A stretch of 64,000 nt of DNA from DATMFV01 sp035555975 (GTDB taxonomy: Bacteria > Verrucomicrobiota > Verrucomicrobiia > Chthoniobacterales > Chthoniobacteraceae), in NCBI GenBank assembly GCA_035555975.1, contig DATMFV010000088.1, positions 1-64,000 of the forward strand, in the 5' to 3' direction. The position numbers and the translations under genes are program-made. The notes under the pieces were generated by a model. It worked only from the letters and a program-made list of their open reading frames with translations, made no database searches and was not told the origin of the DNA. Below, one piece after another: positions 26,778 through 34,473 of this stretch. Every line of letters begins with the position of its first letter. Position 1 is the stretch's first letter.

Positions 26778-29042
26778 TCAATCAAGACGCCCGCGCAGTT
26801 TCTCCGTGAGGCGGTCGGGGACGTTCCTGACCTCCAGGGCCTCGCGGTAATAGTTCTGCGCGGCGGCGTGATCGCCGCGATCCTCGGCCAGCAGCCCATA
26901 CGCCTGGAGGTACTGGAACTTCCAGTAACCGCCCGCCTTTTCGGGTTCGGTCTGCTCCAGCATCGCCAGCGCTTCGTCGTAGCGCTGCGCCGCCCGCAGG
27001 AGCCCGACGCAGTCGATCAACGCATGGTAGCGAGCGGCGCGGTTTTTGGGCAGGCTCTTGGGTGGGATTTCCCAGATCCGCTGCAAGGTGCGGATGGCGG
27101 CTTCGCGGTCGTTCAACACGTCGCGGTAGAGGGGGGCGAGTTGCAAAAGCGCCTCCAGCCGCGCAAAGCTGTCGGGTGAGGTGGCGGCGGCAGCTTCCAG
27201 AAAGCGGGCGGCGGCTTCATTCTCTCCGGCCCTGGCGGCGGCCACCCCTTTTTCGTAATCCTTCTGTCCGCTGATGATGCCGCGCATCGGCTCGCACTCG
27301 GCGGCGATCTGCGCCACCCGTTTTCCATAGATCCCCTCCCCCGCCCTGGCTTTTGCCTGTTCGAGCAGGGAAAAGAAGCGCTCCACATCCGGCGCCTGAA
27401 GGAAGGAGTCCGGCACGCCGGTCACATGCGGCGCGGGGCGCATCCAGACTTCTTCGGCAAAGGTCAGGAAGGTTTTCATCTCCTGCGCCGCCGGGCCGTA
27501 ATACTTGCGGCAGTATTCATCGAGAAACGCGTCGAGATCGAGGTCCGGGTCCCAGTAAAGCCGCGCCTGCACCATGTACGGGTAGTGATTGAGCGCCGGG
27601 TTTTTCATGGCATGGTGGCCGTAACTGCATTCCACATACTCCCCTTTGGACTTCCCGCGCAGGTCGCGGGCATCTTCCTGCATGATGCGGGTAAAGATGA
27701 CCGGCACGCCGGGAAGGCGGTGGTGGTTCTCGTGGTTGAGGTAATATTCCCAGATATAGAACTCCTGGTTACCCATTTTGGCGATCCAGGCATTGCGCTC
27801 GCGGCGGATCGCTTCGCGTTCCCCGGGGTCGATCATCTGGAGCGAGCGCGTCTGGCAGTAAGCCACGCCGACGTTGGGGCTCAGGCGGTCGATCTCCTCC
27901 GGCACGGCGCGGCCCCGCCCGTAAGCCAGCCCCATCACAAAACGGTCCGGATGTTTTTTTGCCACCCCTTTGGCCACGTCGTTGACAAAGCTCCAGATAT
28001 AGTCGGAAAACCGGCCGCTGTTGCCGCGTTCCGTGCGGTCCCACCCGGCGGCGCGGTCGCGGTCGTCCATGTTGACAAACCCGTCGGAAGGGGCCGCTGC
28101 CCATGAGCGCATCTCCGGGGCCCAGGCAAAAAACCTGTCGGCAAAGTCGATCATCTCATCCCGCAACGGCGGGCCGAGCCGGGGCGTGGGAGTGACTTTT
28201 TTGCCCTTGTGGCCAAGGGAAGCCTCGCCCCCTGAAACGGCGACAAACTCCGGGTGACTCTCCCTCGTCAGCCGGGTGACGTACCCCGTGCCGTGGCAGA
28301 ACCAGACCATCTCCGACATCCCTAGCTTCTGCCGCTTGAACCAGAGAAACCCCTCCGGATCTGCCGCTGGAAAGGTCCACCGCATGAAACGACGCGAAAA
28401 AACCGGGGCGGAGGAATGGTCCTGTTCCTTGACGGTGATCGTGCTCTGCCCGGGGATGACGGTGCCGGTGGCGGTATCCGGGTAATACCAGCGCACGCCG
28501 AGCTGTTCGAGCAGGTCGTAGACGGCGAAAAGCGTGCCGGTCGGGTCGTAGAGGGAAAAGTCGAGTTCCCTGCTCCGGTTGCGCGGATCATAAAGACCCG
28601 CGAGCGGCATCGCCCATTGGCGGCCGGTAAACTCCTGCCACTCTTTGGTCAGCCGTTCCAGGTCGCCGACCGACTCGAACCCCTTGGGCACCGCATCAAA
28701 GCGGGCGTCGCGCCCCGCCAGCACCAGCGCCTTTTCATTAGCGATCACGCGGTAGCCTTCCATCGGCACTTTCTCCAGCGAAACCCCGAGCGCCCGGGTC
28801 TCCTCCCCTTCGCCGATATAGACCGGAAACACCCCGCCGCCGCTCGGCGCGTGGACGATCGGCACCTTTGCCCCGCTCATCCTTTCAAGGTGCTCCTGCA
28901 ACTCCCGGGCCGCAAAACGGACCTGCGGCAAGGCGGCTTCGGCCACGATAATCTCGCTGACCGGCCGCCCCTCTTTGACCAGTTCGACAGCGGCCGAGAG
29001 CAGCGAGGGCGAGAGCAGTAAAAGACAAAGAAACTTTTTCAT
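26778..29042 (-). CDS. Secreted DUF4838 protein with C-terminal TPR-like repeats (locus B)
   Basis: A 754-residue protein with signal peptide (MKKFLCLLLLSPSLLSAAVE). It is a close paralogue of the 22939-25428 protein over the N-terminal and DUF4838 parts (LVKEGRPVSEIIV, RDRAAGWDRTERG, YCRKYYGPAAQEMKTFLTFAEEVW). It replaces the CBM9-like end with about 150 residues of helical tetratricopeptide-like repeats. Its start overlaps the PEP-CTERM stop by 4 nt. Its stop codon coincides with the target duplication of the repeat element. The activity is unknown. Confidence 0.8.
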   Translation of the reverse strand: MKKFLCLLLLSPSLLSAAVELVKEGRPVSEIIVAEAALPQVRFAARELQEHLERMSGAKVPIVHAPSGGGVFPVYIGEGEETRALGVSLEKVPMEGYRVIANEKALVLAGRDARFDAVPKGFESVGDLERLTKEWQEFTGRQWAMPLAGLYDPRNRSRELDFSLYDPTGTLFAVYDLLEQLGVRWYYPDTATGTVIPGQSTITVKEQDHSSAPVFSRRFMRWTFPAADPEGFLWFKRQKLGMSEMVWFCHGTGYVTRLTRESHPEFVAVSGGEASLGHKGKKVTPTPRLGPPLRDEMIDFADRFFAWAPEMRSWAAAPSDGFVNMDDRDRAAGWDRTERGNSGRFSDYIWSFVNDVAKGVAKKHPDRFVMGLAYGRGRAVPEEIDRLSPNVGVAYCQTRSLQMIDPGEREAIRRERNAWIAKMGNQEFYIWEYYLNHENHHRLPGVPVIFTRIMQEDARDLRGKSKGEYVECSYGHHAMKNPALNHYPYMVQARLYWDPDLDLDAFLDEYCRKYYGPAAQEMKTFLTFAEEVWMRPAPHVTGVPDSFLQAPDVERFFSLLEQAKARAGEGIYGKRVAQIAAECEPMRGIISGQKDYEKGVAAARAGENEAAARFLEAAAATSPDSFARLEALLQLAPLYRDVLNDREAAIRTLQRIWEIPPKSLPKNRAARYHALIDCVGLLRAAQRYDEALAMLEQTEPEKAGGYWKFQYLQAYGLLAEDRGDHAAAQNYYREALEVRNVPDRLTEKLRGRLD

Positions 29043-30307
29043 GGGAGGAAGGAAACCTTGCGACGCCAGGCAACCGCGGCCAGACCGCCCGCCATCAACA
29101 GAAGAGCGGCTGTGCCCGGCTCGGGGACAGCGGTGTAGGTCAGATAAAGGCCGTCTCCATCCTGCCGGAAACCAAGCGTCCCGCCGGTGAGGCTGATGGA
29201 GTTGCCTGCCGAATCCCGGGAAACATTCCCCAGCGTGAAAAGATGGTCGGCGGCGATTTCCGTACCGTCAAAGACCAGCCATTCCTGATTGGCGCTCCAG
29301 AAAGCGTCGGTAAAATCGACGCTGGAGCCGGCTGTGTCAAAGCTCACGTTAAAGAGCACACCTTCCGCTATGGAAAGATCACCGCCGCTTACATCCACCC
29401 CGTCAAACGCCGTGCCGCGGTTGGCGAGCAAAGCGGTGTCGGAGAGGAGCTGGAAGTCGAAATGCGCGCCCGTTTCCAGCGTCAGCCCGTCGGTGAACTG
29501 GAGCACCCCCGCGCTCTCCAGCGTTGTCCCGGGGGTGAGCCTGCCGCCACTTTCCACCGTCGTGTGCCGCCCCAGCGTGCCGCCGCCGCCCAGCCGCGCC
29601 GTCTCCTCCACGGTCACCACCGCGCCGGGCGTGGGAACGGGATTTCCGCCGATCGTAGGGGTATAAACATTGAAAGTGGTGTTCATCAGAAGCGTTCCAT
29701 TGCTGCGGATGGAAAGATCGCCGCTAAACGACGTGGAGATCAGGGAGGGATTCTCAAACATCGTCAGCCCCGCCCCCTGAATGGCAAGGTTCCCGGCTCC
29801 CCGGAGCGAGGCGTTCCCGGTGGTAAAAGTCACCACCCCTGCCTGGACATCGAAGACGGTATCGTCCTTGAAGGAAACCGACCGCCAGAAGTCCACCGTG
29901 TTCACACCGGTTTTGGTCATTCGGGCTTCGCTACCCAGGTTGTCGAACGTCAGGTAAATGCTGCTGCCGCCCGGGGCAAATCGAATCGCTGTCGTGCCAT
30001 CGGTATCTCCCACATTGAGCAGACCCACCGAGGGATACACCTTCGGGGTGGTTTCCGTCTCCGCAAAAGTAATGTTGATGGAGGCCCCGGTGAAGTTGAG
30101 AAGGATGTTGGCCGTATCGCCGGCCCCCGGCACGCCGTCTTCTCCGGTGTTCCAGTTGTCGGCGTCCCTCCAGTGCCAGTTGTACACCGGAGCCGGTGCC
30201 GCCGCCGGCTTGTTCCAGGTAAAAGTCTCCGCCGGGGCTGTCGCCGCCATGGCAAAGAGCAACCCCGCCGGGGCCGCAGTACGCCAGAAAGAGGGGAATC
30301 GTTTCAT
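29039..30307 (-). CDS. PEP-CTERM surface protein (locus B)
   Basis: A 422-residue exported protein. It has a signal peptide after MKRFPSFWRT, a beta-strand-rich Thr/Gly/Asn region (WHWRDADNWNTGEDGVPGAG is a common start of such repeats) and the C-terminal anchor VPEPG plus hydrophobic helix plus WRRK. The start at 30307 keeps the signal sequence intact; the longer frame begins with unrelated residues. Two operator-like palindromes lie 36-66 nt upstream. The stop overlaps the ATG of the DUF4838-TPR gene (ATGA), so translation of the two is coupled. Confidence 0.88.
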   Translation of the reverse strand: MKRFPSFWRTAAPAGLLFAMAATAPAETFTWNKPAAAPAPVYNWHWRDADNWNTGEDGVPGAGDTANILLNFTGASINITFAETETTPKVYPSVGLLNVGDTDGTTAIRFAPGGSSIYLTFDNLGSEARMTKTGVNTVDFWRSVSFKDDTVFDVQAGVVTFTTGNASLRGAGNLAIQGAGLTMFENPSLISTSFSGDLSIRSNGTLLMNTTFNVYTPTIGGNPVPTPGAVVTVEETARLGGGGTLGRHTTVESGGRLTPGTTLESAGVLQFTDGLTLETGAHFDFQLLSDTALLANRGTAFDGVDVSGGDLSIAEGVLFNVSFDTAGSSVDFTDAFWSANQEWLVFDGTEIAADHLFTLGNVSRDSAGNSISLTGGTLGFRQDGDGLYLTYTAVPEPGTAALLLMAGGLAAVAWRRKVSFLP

Positions 30308-30342
30308 AAGAGGGAAAAGGTGAGGGAGCGATGCAGGGTTAA

Positions 30343-30373
30343 ATTGATCGAACAATCTAATTGCACGATCAAT
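30343..30373. promoter_or_regulatory. Two tandem LacI-like operators ahead of the locus B PEP-CTERM gene
   Basis: ATTGATCGAACAAT (30343-30356) and ATTGCACGATCAAT (30360-30373) each match ATTG-N6-CAAT with a central CG and one mismatched arm pair. Their centres are 17 bp apart. They lie just upstream of the PEP-CTERM start at 30307, as expected for a LacI-type repressor acting on locus B. The responsible regulator is not proven; the LacI at 25488-26558 is the nearest candidate. Confidence 0.55.
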
Positions 30374-30545
30374 TTAATAACCCGATCTGCTTTGACAAGC
30401 TTTTTTCATGCTCTTTTTTCGCTTCCGGTGCGGGCTGACCGGCGAGACGGGGCGGGGTTACGGCGTTTCCCGGAAATCGCTGACCTGCAACCGGTTGGCG
30501 CGGATCGACAAGCATAAACATCCCTGCTCTCGGGAAACGAAATCC

Positions 30546-30561
30546 GATTGTTTGAACAATC
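30546..30561. promoter_or_regulatory. Palindrome GATTGTT-TG-AACAATC
   Basis: A 16-bp palindrome with a two-base centre that shares the ATTG...CAAT half-sites of the two operators at 30343-30373. It could be a third, distal operator for looping. It is 57 nt beyond the stop of the 30618 gene, so a weak terminator role is also possible. Confidence 0.4.
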
Positions 30562-30617
30562 CAAAGCCGCCTTTTTACCACGGGATGGCTTCGCGCAAAG
30601 ACAACAGGGAAAGACCT

Positions 30618-33539
30618 TCAGGTCACTCCGACGGCTCCGCCCTTCCCGGGCTGCGGAGGCTCCGAAAGCTCTCCCGTAAAATGATCAACGACCTGAAGAA
30701 GGGTGCTTCCGAAGTGCCGCAACAACAGGCGGGCGGCATCTCCCTTGTTGGGATTGGTGGAGACGAGCACCCAATCGACAGGATCGGGATGATCGCGCCT
30801 CAGGAAGCGGGCCAGGGCGAGCCGGGTCACCCGGGAACCGTGCCGGGATGCCTCCCGGGCCACTCCCAGAAACTCCAGCACGGCTGTCATGTCGAACCGG
30901 GTCGCCAGCAGGACGCCGACAGGCCCCGCCGGAGATTCGACAACGCACGAAATCCTTTCATCGAGCCCCCGCCGTACTTTCTCAAGATGGTCTTCGGAGA
31001 GGAAATCCAAAGCGCCGCTTTTCAGTTTGATGAAGCTCCAGTCCGAAGCCGTGATGCTGCGTACTTTCCACCCCGGGGGAATCTTTTTCTCCCAACCGGC
31101 CGCCTTCAATCGGCTTTGTTCATCGCAGTCCACGGCATCGGCGAGCCAGATTTCATCCCATGCGTTGCATCGAAGGCCAAAGCGACCCAGAACCGGTTCC
31201 CATTCCGCCCGCTCCGACGTCAGCACGCGGACCTTGCGACAACGCGAGGCTCTCATTTCGGCAAACAGCGGACGCAACAACTCCACGGCCATTCCAGGTG
31301 TGCGGAACCCCGGGAGCAGATCAAAACGAACCTCTCCCGATGGCTCCGGTTCGTCCGGAGCGGGCAAGGTCCAGCAGGCCGCCCCGGCGAAGCGGCTCGG
31401 GCGGGCGATCTCCCAGACGCGCAGGAAGGATTCCCCCACCATCGGCGGATGTTTTTTGAGGATCTCCAAAGCGCGTTCTTCCTCGTCCGTAAATGGCGCG
31501 CGGTAAGTATAAGACAGCCCCTCTGCGATGCCCGCCACAGGCCCGGGCAGTTCGCGGCCCGATGGGGACGACCTGCGCCGCTTTTCCGACAGACGCCGCT
31601 CCCAGGCCGCCTTTCGCCGCCGGCTCCCGGCGCGAAGCTCCTTCACGCCCGGCTGCGGGTCGTTTTCCCCGGGTCCGGCAACCCGCGGCCACGAGTTCCA
31701 GTCGCGGCGTCGTTCGGGAAAAAGCCGACCGGCCATGGAGGAGACCTCGGGCGAACCGGGCTGCATCTGTTGGGCCCGAAGCAGGGCGTTCCACCCTTCG
31801 TCCCTCTTCCCGTCGGCAACCAGGCAACGCGCGAGCAACAGCCAGGACCCGGGCCGACAGGGGGCGGTGCGCAGAAGCTGGCGCGCTGCGGAAACCGCCG
31901 CCTCGAATCGCTTCAGGGAGAGGCAACCGTGCGCGATGCCCAGCCAGACATCGACGCCCGGGCGGCGGGTCGCTTCGAGATGCAGAAGCTCCAATGCCTC
32001 CAGCCATTTCCCGGATTGCTGCAATGCCGTTGCCTTGAGCGTGGCCAAATCGCCGCCTTGATCCTTTTGCCGGGCAAGTGCCGCTTCCAGATGCACCAGG
32101 GCACGCCCCGGCTGCTGCATCTCCATCGACAGGAGCGCCTGGAGCCGCTGCGTGGAAGGGAGGTGCTCCCCGAGATCGGCGAGGGTTCCCATGGTCTCCC
32201 CGGCTTCCGTCAACAGATCAAGCCTCGCCTGGCAGAGGGCCAGCCAGAAACGATGATGCGCCGCTTCCGGGTTCGCCCAGGCGGCTTGCTCCAGCAGCGG
32301 AAGCGCCCGATGAGGAAGCCCGGCATCCAGGAGATCCATCCCCTCGTTCCATCCGTTCTGGAGGCGCACCGTCTCCGCATCCTCCGGGGAGAATGACGGA
32401 TCGCAAACGGGCGTGGAGCCGTTCCTCCGGGTCTCTGCCGAAGGGAGGCGAGCGGGCCGCGACAGGGCGTCCTCCGTCAAAACTTCGCCCAGCACGCGTC
32501 CCTCCATCCCCTCCCCCACCGGAAGGCTCATGGCGTGGAGGAGCGTGGGAGCGACGTCGAGAAGATCGGCCCCGGAAAGGATGCCGGGCCGGGTCTGAAT
32601 TCCCGGTCCGGATGCGGCGAGAATCCCCTCACGCCCCTTCTGTGTCAGCTCCCCTCCCGGCACCGAAGTGTCCGTACCCCGATCAGAGACCACGAAGACC
32701 GTTGTTTCCGGCCCGGCGGCTTTGAGCAGATCCCCCAACAGATGATCCTGAAGCCGGCAAGCCCCTTCCAATAGTCCGGAATAACGCTCAAAAGCCCCGC
32801 GTGAAACGTCCGGCCGGCGCGGCGAGGCAAAGGAGCCGAACTCGCCGAATATCTCCCCCAGGAAAGGAAAATGGACCACCGCAAGATCCCATGGCTCGGT
32901 TTCAAGAAGACTGGCCGCCACGTTGTGGCCGGAATAAAGCTTCGCCACATGGAGAGCCAACCGGCGTAGACGAGGGTCGCGCTCCACCAGGCTCTGCGTG
33001 AGGCTCGGGACCAGGAGGCGCAGGAGGGATGGGGCGAGGGTCGCCGGGTGAACCCGGAGTTCCTCAAGCTCCCCGGCCAGTTCCGGCGGCCAGACGCTTT
33101 GCGCAGGGGCCGCGCCATCTCCGGACGATGCAGGGAAAAATCGCTCCGAAACCGCGATGCCGCTCCCCGGCTCTGCGGGATGAGAAGCGTACCCGCCGAC
33201 CACGATGGTTTTCAATCCCTCCATGGAAAACCGCTCCCACAGGGCGGGCACCCGGCGACTGCCGGAGGAAACCGGCCCCGCACGGCCCTGGGCGTCCACC
33301 TGCGCCGGTCCATGGACCCCGTGTCGCCAGGGACGCATTCCCGTGACGAGGTTATTCCAGAGGATCGGTGAAAGACCTGGGGAGCCGGTCTGCAACCCGA
33401 CGCTCACGCCCGCGCGAGTGATCGCCGTCAACGCAGGAAGCACCCCTTTTTCACACAGGGGCTTCAAAAAAGACCAATCCACCCCTTCCCACCCGACGAG
33501 GAGCGCTCTCTTTGAAAAGAGGGGTGCGGAAGGATTCAC
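30618..33539 (-). CDS. Phosphodiesterase-fold/TPR/GNAT-like fusion protein with degraded metal ligands
   Basis: A 973-residue protein in three parts. Residues 1-360 follow the alkaline-phosphatase/type I phosphodiesterase family (LLVGWEGVDWS, GLSPILWNNLVTGMRPWRHG, SHPAEP, LLDVAPTLLHAMSLPVGEGM). Residues ~365-600 are TPR-like. The last ~280 residues look like one or two GNAT acyltransferase-type units. The metal ligands expected in the family are altered: the first Asp is Glu18, the Asp-His pair is absent in the stretch FPFLGEIFGEF, and SDHG is SDRG (Arg287). This suggests a non-catalytic binding protein. The start is a GTG at 33539 that overlaps the preceding PEP-CTERM stop (GTGA). Confidence 0.72.
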   Translation of the reverse strand: MNPSAPLFSKRALLVGWEGVDWSFLKPLCEKGVLPALTAITRAGVSVGLQTGSPGLSPILWNNLVTGMRPWRHGVHGPAQVDAQGRAGPVSSGSRRVPALWERFSMEGLKTIVVGGYASHPAEPGSGIAVSERFFPASSGDGAAPAQSVWPPELAGELEELRVHPATLAPSLLRLLVPSLTQSLVERDPRLRRLALHVAKLYSGHNVAASLLETEPWDLAVVHFPFLGEIFGEFGSFASPRRPDVSRGAFERYSGLLEGACRLQDHLLGDLLKAAGPETTVFVVSDRGTDTSVPGGELTQKGREGILAASGPGIQTRPGILSGADLLDVAPTLLHAMSLPVGEGMEGRVLGEVLTEDALSRPARLPSAETRRNGSTPVCDPSFSPEDAETVRLQNGWNEGMDLLDAGLPHRALPLLEQAAWANPEAAHHRFWLALCQARLDLLTEAGETMGTLADLGEHLPSTQRLQALLSMEMQQPGRALVHLEAALARQKDQGGDLATLKATALQQSGKWLEALELLHLEATRRPGVDVWLGIAHGCLSLKRFEAAVSAARQLLRTAPCRPGSWLLLARCLVADGKRDEGWNALLRAQQMQPGSPEVSSMAGRLFPERRRDWNSWPRVAGPGENDPQPGVKELRAGSRRRKAAWERRLSEKRRRSSPSGRELPGPVAGIAEGLSYTYRAPFTDEEERALEILKKHPPMVGESFLRVWEIARPSRFAGAACWTLPAPDEPEPSGEVRFDLLPGFRTPGMAVELLRPLFAEMRASRCRKVRVLTSERAEWEPVLGRFGLRCNAWDEIWLADAVDCDEQSRLKAAGWEKKIPPGWKVRSITASDWSFIKLKSGALDFLSEDHLEKVRRGLDERISCVVESPAGPVGVLLATRFDMTAVLEFLGVAREASRHGSRVTRLALARFLRRDHPDPVDWVLVSTNPNKGDAARLLLRHFGSTLLQVVDHFTGELSEPPQPGKGGAVGVT

Positions 33540-34297
33540 TCCTGCGGGAAAAGACCGCGCGGGGAGTCATCCGCACCGTCGGCGCGGGAGGCGGGGGCGA
33601 GCGCTTTGGTTCTCCGGCGCTTGCGGCAAGCCGCGGCGGCGAGGGTGCCGCCGCCCAGGATGAGGGCCCACGCAGACGGTTCCGGAATGGCACCCGCGAC
33701 GATCGAAGCCCCGCTCGAGTCATAAGCGAAACTGACCAGAGTCAACGAGTCATCCACTCCATGGGTGATGAGCGCCCATCCATAGTTGATCTCGCTGGTG
33801 ACAGAGTTGGTGAACTGCAATCCCGCATAACCCGTGGTCCCCGGAACCCATGGCCCCTCGCTGCCCGAACCCACTGGCTTCCAAAGGTACGCACTATTCG
33901 CATTTCCCTTGTAATTGCCAGAGGTTGAACCCACGGAGTCCCCGGCGTTGAGCAGGACGAGAAAATCGTCCGAGTGGAGGACACTCGCGTCAGGCTGTAC
34001 GGCGGTGCCGGTAAGGATGGGCTTGGTGGGATCGTTTGCGGGGGGCGGGAGGTAGCCGAGGCTGAATTGAGGGGTGTCGATTGAACTGGGCGTTGTGGCC
34101 ACCGGCTCAATCACGGTCTGGCCCGAGATCAGGCTGAAGGTGATTTTGTTTGATGTTCCGGTAATGGTCAGCGGAGAACCCGTGTAGGAAATGATCGTCC
34201 CGGCCCGGGCGGTACTTCCAATTGCAACCAAAAGGCTTCCGGTGGTCAGGGCCAGCTTGAATGGCTCGGTAAAGGGGAGGGACAGGTATGGTTTCAT
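33536..34297 (-). CDS. PEP-CTERM protein with an extended C-terminal tail
   Basis: A 253-residue exported protein. The start at 34297 (MKPYLSLPFTEPFK) gives a signal-type N-terminus; the longer frame adds 14 residues. The C-terminal anchor is IPEPS, a hydrophobic Ala/Gly helix and the basic cluster CRKRRR. Unusually, about 25 hydrophilic residues (TKALAPASRADGADDSPRGL...) follow the basic cluster, where these proteins normally end. Its stop overlaps the GTG of the fusion protein, so the tail may result from read-through that creates the coupling. Confidence 0.78.
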   Translation of the reverse strand: MKPYLSLPFTEPFKLALTTGSLLVAIGSTARAGTIISYTGSPLTITGTSNKITFSLISGQTVIEPVATTPSSIDTPQFSLGYLPPPANDPTKPILTGTAVQPDASVLHSDDFLVLLNAGDSVGSTSGNYKGNANSAYLWKPVGSGSEGPWVPGTTGYAGLQFTNSVTSEINYGWALITHGVDDSLTLVSFAYDSSGASIVAGAIPEPSAWALILGGGTLAAAACRKRRRTKALAPASRADGADDSPRGLFPQE

Positions 34298-34450
34298 TAA
34301 AAAAGGCGCACCCCTTGCCGCAAGTGATGCGATGGCCACTCAATGGTGGGATGAAGCAGGCAAAACACAGAAGCCTCCCTGCCACGAGGTTCTTTCAACG
34401 AATCGGGTTGAATATTTAATGAAACCGGTGAAACGCCCGAAGCTCCCCGT

Positions 34451-34466
34451 CCTCCTTCATAGGAGG
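34451..34466 (-). terminator. Possible terminator hairpin after topB
   Basis: CCTCCT-TCAT-AGGAGG forms a 6-bp stem just beyond the topB stop (34474). There is no T-run on the minus strand, so this is weak evidence for a terminator. Confidence 0.3.
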
Positions 34467-34473
34467 CCTGAAG

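Larger units (their letters stand above)
30308..30617. other. 310-bp intergenic region of locus B
   Basis: No gene is supported here. The left part carries the promoter region and operator-like sites of the PEP-CTERM gene. A third palindrome of the same half-site is at 30546-30561. The right end is the 3' flank of the fusion protein ending at 30618. An A/T-rich patch (about 30340-30420) fits a promoter. Confidence 0.6.
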
